From Amoebophrya sp. A120 (taxonomy: Eukaryota; Sar; Dinophyceae; Syndiniales; Amoebophryaceae): 64,000 nucleotides of DNA. Positions 46,658 through 57,639 of this stretch are shown here, piece after piece. Every line of letters starts with the position of its first letter. Positions within the stretch are counted from its first letter, which is position 1. Made by a program: the position numbers and the translations under genes. The notes below the pieces were generated by a model, which had not been told where the DNA came from, made no database searches, and saw only the letters and a program-made list of their open reading frames with translations. Location: assembly GCA_905178155.1 (NCBI GenBank), contig CAJINV010000001.1, positions 12,259,832-12,323,831 of the forward strand, read 5' to 3'.

Positions 46658-47434
46658 ACCGTCGCGTCGTCGCGACACTGTTGTCTCTCACAACACGCGT
46701 TGGTGGTGCGCAAGCACCCCTTCGCCCCCCCTTCTGCTGTCTCCAGCAGACACCTCCGTCGAGGTGCCGCTACCACTTGTGCGCGGCTGTGTCCGCGTGG
46801 TAGCACCTGTGCTTGCCTCTGCAGCACGCTTTCTTACGCTGCCAGCTCCCCGTGTGGGACCGTGCAGCGTGCGGTTGGACACCGCAGGCCGTGTGTTATG
46901 CTCCTCCGGTGCGCAGGCAAGTTGACCTGCGCGCGCATCGGTGTCGGCACTCACACGTCATGCCTAGGGGGCGCTGCTCTGGCAGCCGCTGCGCCCCCGC
47001 CGCCTCGCACCTCCCCGTCTGGTCCAGATCGGGTTGTGCGAGTGCATAGGCCTGTGCGTCGTGCGACCTCGTAGGTGAAGGTCGGGCGCTACGGGCCTCC
47101 CGCCCGCACATCCATGTGCGGCGCGGGCGCCGTCGTGGGTCCAGCGCACCGCTCGTGCGTCTGCGACCCTGACGTCCTCCCAGGGGACGCGCGCAGCGCC
47201 CCCTGTCCACCTCTCGTGCCGCCCGCGGCACCGGCGCGCCCTGTCACCACGATGTGGTGGGGCGCTCCTCCTCTTTTCCCCTCTGCACTGCACGCGCGGT
47301 TCGCGGCTGCAACGGCCCGTTGCACCCGCGCGACCAGCGTGTCCAGCCGCCCCTGCTGCATCCCCGCTTGAGCGCGCAAGCGCACTCGCAGGTGCATGTG
47401 CAGCGGCGGCCACCGGCTCTCATGCCTGTGACAG

Positions 47435-47590
47435 TGCAGCATGCGTGAACGCGCGGTTGCGCGTGCACGCACACGTGCTACAACACGTGCGGGTCTCTGC
47501 CCGCACGGCTGCGATCAAGCGCTAATGCGCTTGCGCACGCGAGTGTACGCGCTGGCGCGCAATGCCAGCACGCGTGCACACGCGCAGGTC
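47435..47590. repeat. Alternating purine-pyrimidine tract with small hairpins
   Basis: Dense GCGC/ACGT/CACG steps such as GTTGCGCGTGCACGCACACG are interspersed with short inverted pairs (GTGCGGG...CCCGCAC, AAGCGC..GCGCTT). The pattern favours Z-form or cruciform structure; no function is claimed. Confidence 0.6.
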
Positions 47591-47988
47591 ACGGCTGCGT
47601 ATCCACCGTGTCGCAGCACGTAGCCGTCGCCCCCGACGCTTCACGCTGCCACCTGTGCTGCCGCACAGCGACGGCTCGCTCGCAGCTGTGCTGCAGTACT
47701 GCCCGATGTGGGCTACCGGTTGCTGCAGGTCGCTGACCTGGGCAACTGGTGATCAACCTGCTCGCACCATGCACGGTGCCAGCAGGCGGTGTCGCCTCCC
47801 GTTGCATAAGCAGATCGACAGCACCACCATGCACATGTTTGGCATCGTCGCAGTACGCGCTGAAGACCTTTGCGAACGACCTGCACCTGCCTGCGCCGGA
47901 ACACACGCAGGTATATCGTAGCACGTTTGTCATGCACACAACCACACGCCACCACATGACTAAAGCGCTTTTCCACCCAGGGTGGAAG

Positions 47989-48032
47989 CGGTCTCGACGA
48001 TTTGGTTGGACATACTGTGTGGCTCAGCCGCA
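47989..48032 (+). repeat. 44-bp direct repeat, copy 2
   Basis: It matches 46280-46323 except for one base (GATTTGGTTGG against GATTTGGCTGG). The pair lies about 1.7 kb apart. Confidence 0.85.
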
Positions 48033-49110
48033 GGAGGCGGCGAGTCGGTCGAGAACCTTACGCGGCCGCAGGTGACTGAGATTGGCATGACCGTCGTCAC
48101 GCCGGGAGGGATGCCGCACAGGCCTCCTGTCCCTATTCTCTTGGTCTTTTTCTGCCCACCCTGACTCTGACCCCATCTAGGGCCAGACATGTCTTGGCCT
48201 CCAGTGAGGCGTCAGGAGTCTCTCTGTACGGTCTTAGTCTTGCCACGGCACGTGTGCATGCATCCTAAGGACAACGCACCACCGCCCTTCCAAGAGTATA
48301 GTCTAGCTCACACCAGAGCCGCAGGCTATGTGTGCTCTAGGGGTGGGGCCCACTGCCCGCCCCGCCACTTCTGAAGGACGCTCACGGTGCGTTTCAGCGT
48401 TAGGGTGTGTGCTCGCGCACCACCAAACGGCGACCCAGCCCCCTTCTGGGGGCGGGGGCCGCTGTAGGCATCCATCGGTCCGTGAACGGACGAAGTAAGA
48501 CCATACAGTATGGGCATTGGCACCTGCATAATAGTTAGGCGAAGACAAACAAGGGCAGAAGCGATCACACCGAAATAGTTGTTAAAGCTGCGAAAAAACG
48601 TCGTAAATCGACTGTGAATGAGCTCGCGGTCGAGGTCGGATCTCAATCTCTGTCTCGTGTGCATATTACTAGCTGAAGCTTTATTCGATCGCATTCTCTG
48701 TCTCTCCACCACCTGACTTGCTCTTGCATTCAAAATTTTTCCTCATGTCATTTTCATAGAAATGAAAAAGGTCCTGTTCCTAAACGAAAATGTCAAATGT
48801 GTTCCATTTTCCTTGTTTGGGATTTTGATACTTACAACCAGGCTGAACGTGAAGCGTTTTCTCACGTTTCACATCTACTTACAACATCATTTTTTTGTTA
48901 ACTTTTGTAAAATCATTTCTCTGAATTTCACATTACAATTCATTTTCACCTTTCTGACACGTGCACACGACGACGGCTTTGAAATTTGGTATGGAATTTG
49001 CTAATACAACATTCTCCTACCTATAAGTATCTCGAAATTTATCAATTTTTTTTCATTCGTGTAAACGATAACGACACGGCGCTACTAGTCGGCTTCGCAA
49101 CTGAATTTTC

Positions 49111-52100
49111 ATGACGATGCTTCGCAAATCGTCAGTTTGGGCCGCGTTATGGCTCCTCGGATGCTGCACTCGCAGCTGTAGTGCTTCTGGAGCACAGGGA
49201 TTTGCTGCTGTCGGGGGCGGTCCTTCTAGGAGAGATCCGCAAGATGTTGGCGTGGATTTCCTCACACGGCAGTTTCCGTGGCTCGCCATGACCGATACTT
49301 CTCCTGTTCGGCAACAAATCGGACTGGATACGCGGAACGCCAGGTCCTCCTCCTGTCCAACAACAGGCGAACGCAGTACACCGAGATTCGGGACACCTGC
49401 TGCAGATAAAAATCGTCGACGCTCGAGGTCGTTGACGCAGACAAGGACGCAGGACACCAGAACGGCGCCGGTAGTTTTGCCTGGTCAGACGCTACAAGGA
49501 GTTGTACCGCGCTCAGGCTCACGTGGTCGTGGGGGTCCGACCAGAAGTAGCACCAGTAGGTGCTCGTCCTCCCGGTCTCGCCTGCATTCGCGCTCGGCCA
49601 GCGCGCAGCGTCGGCCTGCTGAGCAGCAGTCACAACCAGCTTCCAGCTACGCTGCGCATCCTGATGGAGAACTGATGGGAATGGAACAGCCAGCGGCACC
49701 GTCTGATCAGGGACTGCCGGCATCAATGCTTGATCATGCACTGGGTGATCAGGCACTGCGTTTTTCCGCTGCACTGTATGCTCCCTCTGCACCGCCCCCT
49801 CCTGCCGACCCCGGCGCACTGGGACATGACGGTCTGGTCTCTGACCAGACTGTGGAGCCTTTGCCTGACGGACAGTCTGGGGAATCTGAGGAGTATCCCG
49901 TGCCCGAGGAATTGTCGGAATTCGCTGTTTTACCAGATGCAACTTATTGTAATTTGAATTTTCATGATGTCTGGGTAGGCTTCGCGTGAAGGAGGCGGAA
50001 GAAGTGCCGAGCCAGGCATCGATCAAGTCATCGCGTATGATTCTTGAAATATGTTGCACAAGATGAAATTTTCAACTCTTTCTCGTGCAGACTTCGAAAA
50101 CACTTGCATTTCTTTGACGGACCTACGAAAAGTTTGACAAGCCTCTGCCCTTCGCATTGCGCATGTCATGATACTAGCCAATCTCCCCTCTTCTCGACCA
50201 CGTAGCAAAGGCAACATATCTATCACATATCCTAGAGGGATTTGTAATTGAAGCAAGTTGATGCGGTTCTTGTGGTTGTCCTCAATTCAGTAAGTTTTCG
50301 TCACAGATCTATTCGCTTTCTACTTCGCTGTAGACCGCGAGACCCCCCAGACATGTTTGCACTGCATACCCGTACGTGATCGACAACAGTCCCAGCATGT
50401 GGAAGGACGACGACGACGTGCAGGCGAAGGAGGTCGACTACGTGCAGTTCCAGGAGGATCAAGAACAAGATCCAGAAAAATGGTACGAATCGGATGTCAT
50501 TGGTCTGCGGATTGATGTAACGAAACAGTGGAACGTACCCTTTGTGAAACCGTCCCCACGAGCACGACCCCAGACCTGTTTGGGCAAATCTGCAAGTAGC
50601 CTAAAGTGTTTCTGGTGCCTGCTCATCCCAATGACCAGCGGTTTCTCATGCTGTCTGAGAGCTTGCCATGCTAGAAGCAGAATGAGATGGCCGATTTGTA
50701 CTAGTGATGCAGCTTGATTAGCCCAACAGGCGAACACTGCGAGTCCAAACGTGTCACGCCCGATAGGAGGAGCCAGACCTTGTTGATTTGTGTACTACTA
50801 GCACAAAGATCCCCACCAGCTTGACTCTGGGGTGTTTTGTATACTGGAAAAGACCGAACTAAGGGACAGAGAAACATCTTAACACTGGGGTAGGGACGAT
50901 TTCGCAAAGGATAGAACGAGCTGCAGTCGAAGGTGGAGCAGATTGCCCGATTCAACATCCTGCGCCGCATGCCCGCTCTGTATCTCATGCTGAATCGGCG
51001 CAATGATTCTGATGAGCAGCCTCAAGGGGGAGCCTCGCAGAGCCCTTCGTTCGGTCAGTGGCAGGAAGACATAGATTTCGTCTTCATCCACGCGTCGGAC
51101 GAGCACGCCGCTGAAGACGGGCGCAAGCGGCTGCGCAAGATGCTGCGTGACCAGTACCAAAGCAACCACGGAGAGGGTACGCCGCTTAACGTCATGACGC
51201 GCGCAATCGCCACTTGGTTGACGGGTGTTAATGAGATGAAAGTCAACAACAAGTATCGCGAAGAGGGTGAACATCTGAGGCGCACCAACGCCGATCTCCC
51301 GTACGGCCGAGAAGAGTACTCCCTGGACTTCGACATCGACTTAAGCGACGGCGGACAAAAAAACAACAAACAGGTTTTCGAGTGGCTCGAGGAGCAGGGT
51401 CTTATGACTCCAGTCCAGGAAAAAGAAATTCGGCGCAGGCAGAATAATCGTGTCACTCCGGGACACATCCCAGTGCGGGACGCCCATGAAAGACTGCCAC
51501 GGCATTTGACTCAACTCCAGCAGGAAAAGAACGTTCCGAAAGCCTTGATCTTCGGCTCCCCGTTGTTGCAGAACCTACAAACTGACTTGTTCGGCAATCC
51601 GAATAACCGAGTGAAAACCTGTACGATTGTGTTTCTCACGGACGGCGAGCCAGAAGATGGCATCAAGTATCTGTACGACGCTGCGAATCAAAAAATCGGC
51701 ATGGGCAGCTTGGCGCACGTGGGACCGGCCGTTGATGGCGATGATCTCCTCAAGAAAGAACACTCCCTGGAGGAGTTCAAGGATAGTCTCGTAGCGACGA
51801 GCCTGCTGGGACACCGCAGTGGCTTAAAATTCTTCTTCACGGTGGTGCTTTGTACGGGAAAGGAAGACGTAGTGGAAAACTACAACGAACTTGACACGAA
51901 GGTGAAAAAATTAGGAGAAGGCGCTCAGTTCGCACTGGACGTGGTTGATGATTTTTTCTCTGAGTCTAAGGAAGTCCGTGCGAAGAATCCTTTCCTGGTG
52001 TACAGTCTCCACCTGCACATTGCCCGCATGGCCGGTTGGAATGCACCTCACAATGTCGGAGACAAGCTAGACGAAACACGGTTCAGTCTTCAAAACCCGC

Positions 52101-52489
52101 AAGAGGACGCGAAGTATATGAAGGCGCTTCTGCAAAGCGTGTTCGGAGAAGCCGAGATGAAGGCGGTGGGCACGCCGGGGACACAAAGATGGTACGAAAA
52201 GCTTCAGGAAGTCAGCAAAAAGGCTCGTCGCGTGTACAATATTTTGCCGTACCCAGAGGAACGGGACGCACTCATGAATTTCGCACTGCGATCAACATTG
52301 CACTTTCGCCAGGCCGTCGCCACCGGGGTTTCGTTGGTCCTGCCCACTCCGTCTGTGGATTCCTTTCTCGCTGCCCAACGCCAAAAGGTGGCCGAATTTT
52401 CCAGGGAGGGGGTTAGCGACTATGCGGCTAAGTTCCGCAAGGTGTACATGGACGAGAACAGGCACGTGGACAGCATGTATCGTAATTGA
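49111..52489 (+). CDS. Secreted von Willebrand A-type protein, copy 2
   Basis: Exon 1 (49111-49974) starts with a signal peptide (MTMLRKSSVWAALWLLGCC) and a Ser/Arg/Pro-rich linker ending in an acidic stretch. GT-AG intron 49975-50253 is phase 0. A short exon encodes QVDAVL. The next boundary is uncertain: a GT-AG reading (50290-50333) keeps frame but inserts unexpected residues, whereas alignment with copy 1 predicts VDAVL-YVIDNSPSMW. The exon with YVIDNSPSMW (MIDAS DxSxS) ends at 50534. GT-AG intron 50535-50920 is phase 0. The last exon is 50921-52489, with IVFLTDGEPEDG as the TDG element. The product is about 880 residues. Compared with copy 1 it has extra N-terminal low complexity, an insert before the TDG motif and a longer C-terminal tail. 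Role unknown; secretion and metal-dependent adhesion are inferred from the domain. Confidence 0.8.
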
Positions 52490-54587
52490 AAGCGCCCCCA
52501 ACCAACGATCCAACAAACTATCTGCGCACCTCGGCGTAGTACTGCGAACAGACTAGGTTTTATTCGTGTGCCCGCTACTTCTGTACGAGGCAGTCGGCTC
52601 GTCCTTTGCAAAAAGAAAACGCGACTCGGACGAGAGCGCTTTCTTTAATCGCGGTGCTACTTTCTGTCGTCGCAACACATTCTCGGGGTGGCGGTAGGAT
52701 CGTCATCGTGTGCTGTCATTTACAAAAGAGACGCAGACTCGTCTGGAACGTGGCCCGCGGGGTAATCTTTAGCTTGCATTGCCTCCGCGTCCGCAGTGGT
52801 TTCTCTTTGTTGCAAATTGTTCTTCTCCTTAGCCCGCTACCTTCAATGATGGAAGCGTTTATTTTTGCACTTTCATCTATATGCTTTGCCTATTATTGTT
52901 TATTTTTGCCTATGATGGAAGCGTTTATTTTTGCACATTCTATTATTGTTTTTCTATATGCCTCTGTCTCGTTCCGCGCCGTCAAGTACTTATAATACGG
53001 GACGAGAAATGTACTAGATAGCGATACATATTGTACTCGTCTATGACATCTGTGCGCTGTGACCGCTGCCCGGAAGGGTGCAGCTCACGTTTCTCGCATT
53101 AAGAAGTAGTAAGTCGTGGCTTCGTCATCGTCTAGGAATTCGAGCAAGAGCTTACCCCATACCGACCTGGCGCCACGGGAAGGCACTGGGATGACTTCAT
53201 GTGGGGGGGCTGGCGAACCACATGCATGGGCCTTGTTTTTTTCCCGTTTGGCCAGCGGGGCAAACCACAAAAATCGGTCACGGGTTGAGGGTGTGTTTAG
53301 GGATTTAGGGACCCTAGTGGGTTGACCGCAGCAAAGTGTGAATAACTTCGCGTTGATCACGGCGCTCGGTGGCGTTGGGGTGACTGCTTCTTTGCTTTGC
53401 GCGAAAGAAGTGGCCGGGCAAAAGCTTGGAGTGGGAATTTCCACTTCGACTTCGTTAGAGTCAGGGTTTCTGCAGCTCTTGGCTCTTACCCGGAGGCTTT
53501 CGATGGTTTGATCGGTGGACGGGATTCGCCTGAACAGTAAGGGTGGGCAGGTGGTAACCCTGGTGGACACCAAACGGCAACGGGTGCTCGTCCGCTACTA
53601 AAACGGGCGGCGTTCGGACATCTGTGACGCGGCTGGCGACTGACCCAGTGCAGACAATTAACCTTGAGGAAATTAACACATCTCTCTGACAGTTCCTGGC
53701 TCACCTGATAGCTTTCCTCCACTATCAAAGAAGCTTGCCTCACATTGTTTTTCTATATGCCTTGCGTTCGTCCAGACATGCCGGCATCTCGTTCATCCGG
53801 GAGCGTTTCGGCCGCCCGACCGGCACACCCCCGCCTGCCTCCATTTGGAATCTTTGCGAATGGCGGGAATGGGGGGTCCCCAGATGCTAAATCTGGATGA
53901 AATTTTCCTGACGGAAGGTATCCTGAGCCACGCCGCTCCTTCGAGGGTCGTGTTGCTAGGTTTTCGAAGTGCTGCTACGTCGAGTATCGGCTTCACAGGT
54001 AGGAACTCCTCGCTGCTTTCACGTCGGAGACCTTTTCAGTGCCCCTTGTTCTCCCGGTGTCTTCCCTCCAGGCCTGCCTCGGGCTGTCCGGGTTTCCCAC
54101 CTTAGCCGAGGGTCCGCACGAACCCAGCCTCCTTAAGCTTATCGGCCCCGCCCTTACGCAGAGTTTCGGCCCCTCCCCACCGCACAGCCTATCAGGACAT
54201 CCACCTCTTCACTTCCCCGGCCTGACCCGCAGTTACTGCCCCCTCCTGCGAAAGTAGATTCTCGCTGCCCCGTTACAAGCAGATACATAAGGCCCCTAGG
54301 ATTAGCATTGAGTTAGTAACTATGGCCTATCTACTGGTACTGCATCATCATGAACTACTTAATAAAGGTGGGGCATTTCCTTTTCGTTTTCTTCATCTTT
54401 GCGCAAAAAAATCTAAGCGACAGTAAGGATTTAGGTGTTTATGTGATGTAACGCGCACGCAGATGAAATTGCAATTTGAAATTGCAGGATAATCGTGTGA
54501 GGGGGCGCAGTCTTTGACCAGCTTGATAAATGCGAAGCTTCAGGGGCAGTCCAGTTCGAGAATTTGCGGCAGTGGTGTGAGGGCGGG
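52490..54587. other. Region without a firm gene; GC-rich block between direct repeats
   Basis: It contains two 25-bp copies starting ATGATGGAAGCG (52846 and 52912). A 19-bp repeat ATTGTTTTTCTATATGCCT (52944 and 53744) brackets about 780 bp. From about 53.1 to 54.25 kb, frames on both strands are Pro/Ser/Arg-rich and unlike the neighbouring genes. I could not identify them. Confidence 0.45.
52846..52936 (+). repeat. 25-bp direct repeat pair
   Basis: ATGATGGAAGCGTTTATTTT followed by TGCAC occurs at 52846-52870 and again at 52912-52936. Confidence 0.85.
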
Positions 54588-55001
54588 ATGAGAGAGCCAC
54601 TGAACTTCAATGCCCTGGACAGCATTGTATCAGCAGATTGCCGCGGTGCATCGACGGCCTCGCTGTTGAGGTGCGGCAGCCGCAACACGGGCGGTGCAAC
54701 TGCAAGACCGCCTCCCGGAGTGGCCCCAGAGGAAACAAGTCAGCGTGAATTCCCCCGGGCTTGGCGAGATGGGCGCACACCGATCCATGCAAAGATGCTG
54801 ACGTCAGAAGAGTTACAAATACTCTCCAGTAAGGAAAAGGATCGGAAGACGGAGCGGATGAAGGAAGAGGCAACCGCGAAAAGGCAAGCTACCTACCGTG
54901 TGCGCATGTTAGAGCAACCGCCTTACCCGTTCTGGTTCAAGGCGGAGCGACCGTTTCAGCTAAAACAAACATTGCCTGAGCCCGACGTCGAACAACCTTA
55001 G
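54588..55001 (+). CDS. Hypothetical protein, 137 codons
   Basis: The frame starts MREPLNFNALDS. It has a Lys/Glu/Arg-rich helix (SKEKDRKTERMKEEATAKRQ) and ends LPEPDVEQP. The stop codon overlaps a GTAAG that could be a 5' splice site (55001), so this may be one exon of a longer gene. A protein-like frame around 55430-55551 (LLYNYNEENLRSRKVRCTKN) could be a further exon, but no acceptor gives the right phase. Function unknown. Confidence 0.35.
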   Translation: MREPLNFNALDSIVSADCRGASTASLLRCGSRNTGGATARPPPGVAPEETSQREFPRAWRDGRTPIHAKMLTSEELQILSSKEKDRKTERMKEEATAKRQATYRVRMLEQPPYPFWFKAERPFQLKQTLPEPDVEQP

Positions 55002-57639
55002 TAAGAAGCAACGAAGATGTTGCATCGGTTCCGTTGCAGCCGCATCTACTATGCACCGAGACCGACGCGCGACGATACGTCTGGACCGTCGGCAACGCCA
55101 CCGTTACCGTAGTGACACACTTGCAGATGAGGATATTGCAGGCAGTTCCACCTGGCGGGTGTGTGTCCCCGGACAAGATCGAAATAAATCTTTCAAACTC
55201 TGTGTCCACGAACGCAAAATGTTTATATGCACTATATTTATATCTTCGCCTTATTGTTCTCCTTCTCGTTCTCCCTTGAGCACGACCAGGATCGCGAGGC
55301 CGAAGCAATGGTATCTTATACAGCTAAACTTGTAGAATTTCCGATTTTTTGAAAACATCAAGAGCACTTGCCCACTCGAGAAGAGTCCGTGGGATGTAAG
55401 TACGTAAGTAGCTGCAGAAGGAGGACCTCAAAGAAACAACAATGAGCGCCGCATGCACCAGTTGCTGTACAACTACAACGAAGAAAACCTGCGCTCACGC
55501 AAGGTGCGATGCACGAAGAACAAGTGCCGCACTGAGCCTGAAGCGTTGTATGTATTCGTAGAAGTAGAAGTGCCGACTACTATATGTAAAGTTATTTTTC
55601 TATGTTGGATTCCCGTCCGAAACCGGACAGGACACGGATGGCCCGGAAAAGCAAAAAGTTTTATTGCATCGCTTTCGCCTTTCCAACCTACGTACGCCAC
55701 GCGAAAAAACAAACACCAAGACGAATGTAAGTTAGTACTAGTGGTAGACGGGTCACACCGAGATAAGCGTCAAAAGGATTTTAGCAACACGTGGAATTCT
55801 TTGGAACCTGATGTTTTCTTGCATCTCGTCCATTTTCTTCCTTTCTACCCGATGCAGGCAATTTTTTCGTTTTGAAGGATCATATATAACTGTTTCATCT
55901 ACTTGTATTTTGGGCGCAATACAGGCACAGCACCAGCCAGTGTGAAGTAGAAGTAGGCACGACTATTACCTTTGGGCGGAACATTGCAGAAAAGATGACG
56001 CTTTCTCTTTCATCAGTGTTGAATTTCAACAAAGAATTCATCATGCTGGGGAAGATGCATTATCCTTTGTTTTGAATTTGAAGCCAGTATCTTTACTGTT
56101 TACTCTTTCGAGGGGCAGAGAAGCAGCTCCGAGAAAAAGAGACCATCACTGGCGTTTCTCACGCTTTGAGGCCGCTTATGAAAGTTTGTGAACCGGACGA
56201 TGACTGTCGTGATCTTCCGTTCCAACTGCACGAGGCCAAAATGAAAATGTTACTGAAATCGAAAAGCATTATTTTGTGTGTATGATCTATATTTAACTTT
56301 AACTTTAAGCAAAAGCACCTGCAACACCGTGTAAGGACGAAACATGAGGCCTCAGGGGCCTACTAAGGGCGTCAGGAGTACCGCGTAAAGCTACAAGAAA
56401 ATGCCAGTGGAGTACAAACTAGCAAACGCTTGCGCACAGTTGCTGCGGAAGAATGCTCCGGGGGAATCATGAAGATTCCGAGTTGTTAATCTGGCAGTTG
56501 CTTAAACATTAGCAGTGAGTAGAAACCGCAGTAGCAAGATGATCGCATTCATTTGCATGAGATGAAGAGAAGGCGCTCTTAAGGTCCTTGTATTTGTATA
56601 TCCCGGTGATCATGTTACATGCTGACTCAGAGTCAGAGCATGAACCCTAGCATGTTTTTTCAACAACGTGTTTCGCTGTTTCCTTAAAGTCACCGGGGAG
56701 ATCCTACTTGTTCAAAAGAAAGCGCCCGCTTACCCGGAACACTTTTCAGATTTACCGTTTGCGTTTTCATGGCGAGGTCGTCTGTTCGAATTCATTTTCG
56801 TTTACGTTCACTTTTTTTCTAATTCGTGACCCGACCCCAGGCATGTCTTGTCTTCTGGTTTTGCTGCGTCATTAATGATATGTTTCCATCGTCAAAATGC
56901 CGCATCCTCGTATTACATCTATAAGTTTTTTGTGTCAAGTCAACAACATCATGCATCATGATCGGGGAATTAGTTGGCTTAACATTAACTTATCTCTTTT
57001 TGCCACGTATCAATGAATAAAGATATGCACTGGATGTAGAGAGAATCGCAATCGTATTAAGTATTCGATATTCACAATTACACAAAAAACCCCACGAGAT
57101 TCATGTTGCCGATATTTTTACTGAATCTGGAGATTTTCCAGATTCTGTTCGCGGCGTTGCTTTTGTTGAATGTCGCTATCACATAGAATAAAAAAGAACT
57201 ACCCAACACATCATGCAATTGCGAAGATAAAAAACGCCTCGAAACAAATAGTACTTGTCATGCCGGGCCGCCCAACATAGCATTCCATTGACATTGTACT
57301 TCTTAAGTACGATACGCAATGCTAAACAGATTCGTGCGGAATAAAGTCGTTTTTTCTGTGTGATAGTGACACGGACCTACAGACCGCTCACCCAGTTCTA
57401 CGATTGGTTTGCATCCTAGGGGAGTGTCACGTGTGCAATCGTCAAAATCAAATAAAAAGATAGGAAATAGTAATTTGTCATGCTCCTGTAGCAAAAAACG
57501 GCCGCGGCCGCCAGTGGCGTTGGTTCTACTATGGACCTACGATGTCTAATCGGCGCATGACAGATTTTTTCAGACACTTGCGCCGAATTTGTCACGACGT
57601 CGGTGTTCGGGGTAAAGAAGTGCTTGCCCTGCTCCCGTC
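55002..57639. other. Mostly non-coding region
   Basis: Apart from the possible exon near 55430-55551, no protein-like frame is seen. From about 55.9 to 57.6 kb there is no long frame on either strand, nor an RNA gene or repeat array. TGTCATGC-type octamers occur near 57256 and 57477, so fragments of old introners may be present. Confidence 0.45.

Larger units (their letters stand above)
43472..49110. other. Spacer between the two vWA genes, repeat-rich, no firm gene
   Basis: It has three parts. At 43.9-44.8 kb, frames are open on both strands (254 codons plus, 171 codons minus), neither convincing. At 44.8-46.2 kb, sequence is AT-moderate with nothing recognised. At 46.2-48.2 kb, a GC-rich block carries direct, palindromic and alternating purine-pyrimidine repeats. 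The last kilobase before copy 2 is AT-rich. Confidence 0.45.

Noticed and set aside
55453-55875. 140-codon frame as a complete gene
   Set aside because: Only the first 35 or so codons look protein-like. A GTATGT follows at about 55549, so at most it is one exon whose partner I could not find in phase.
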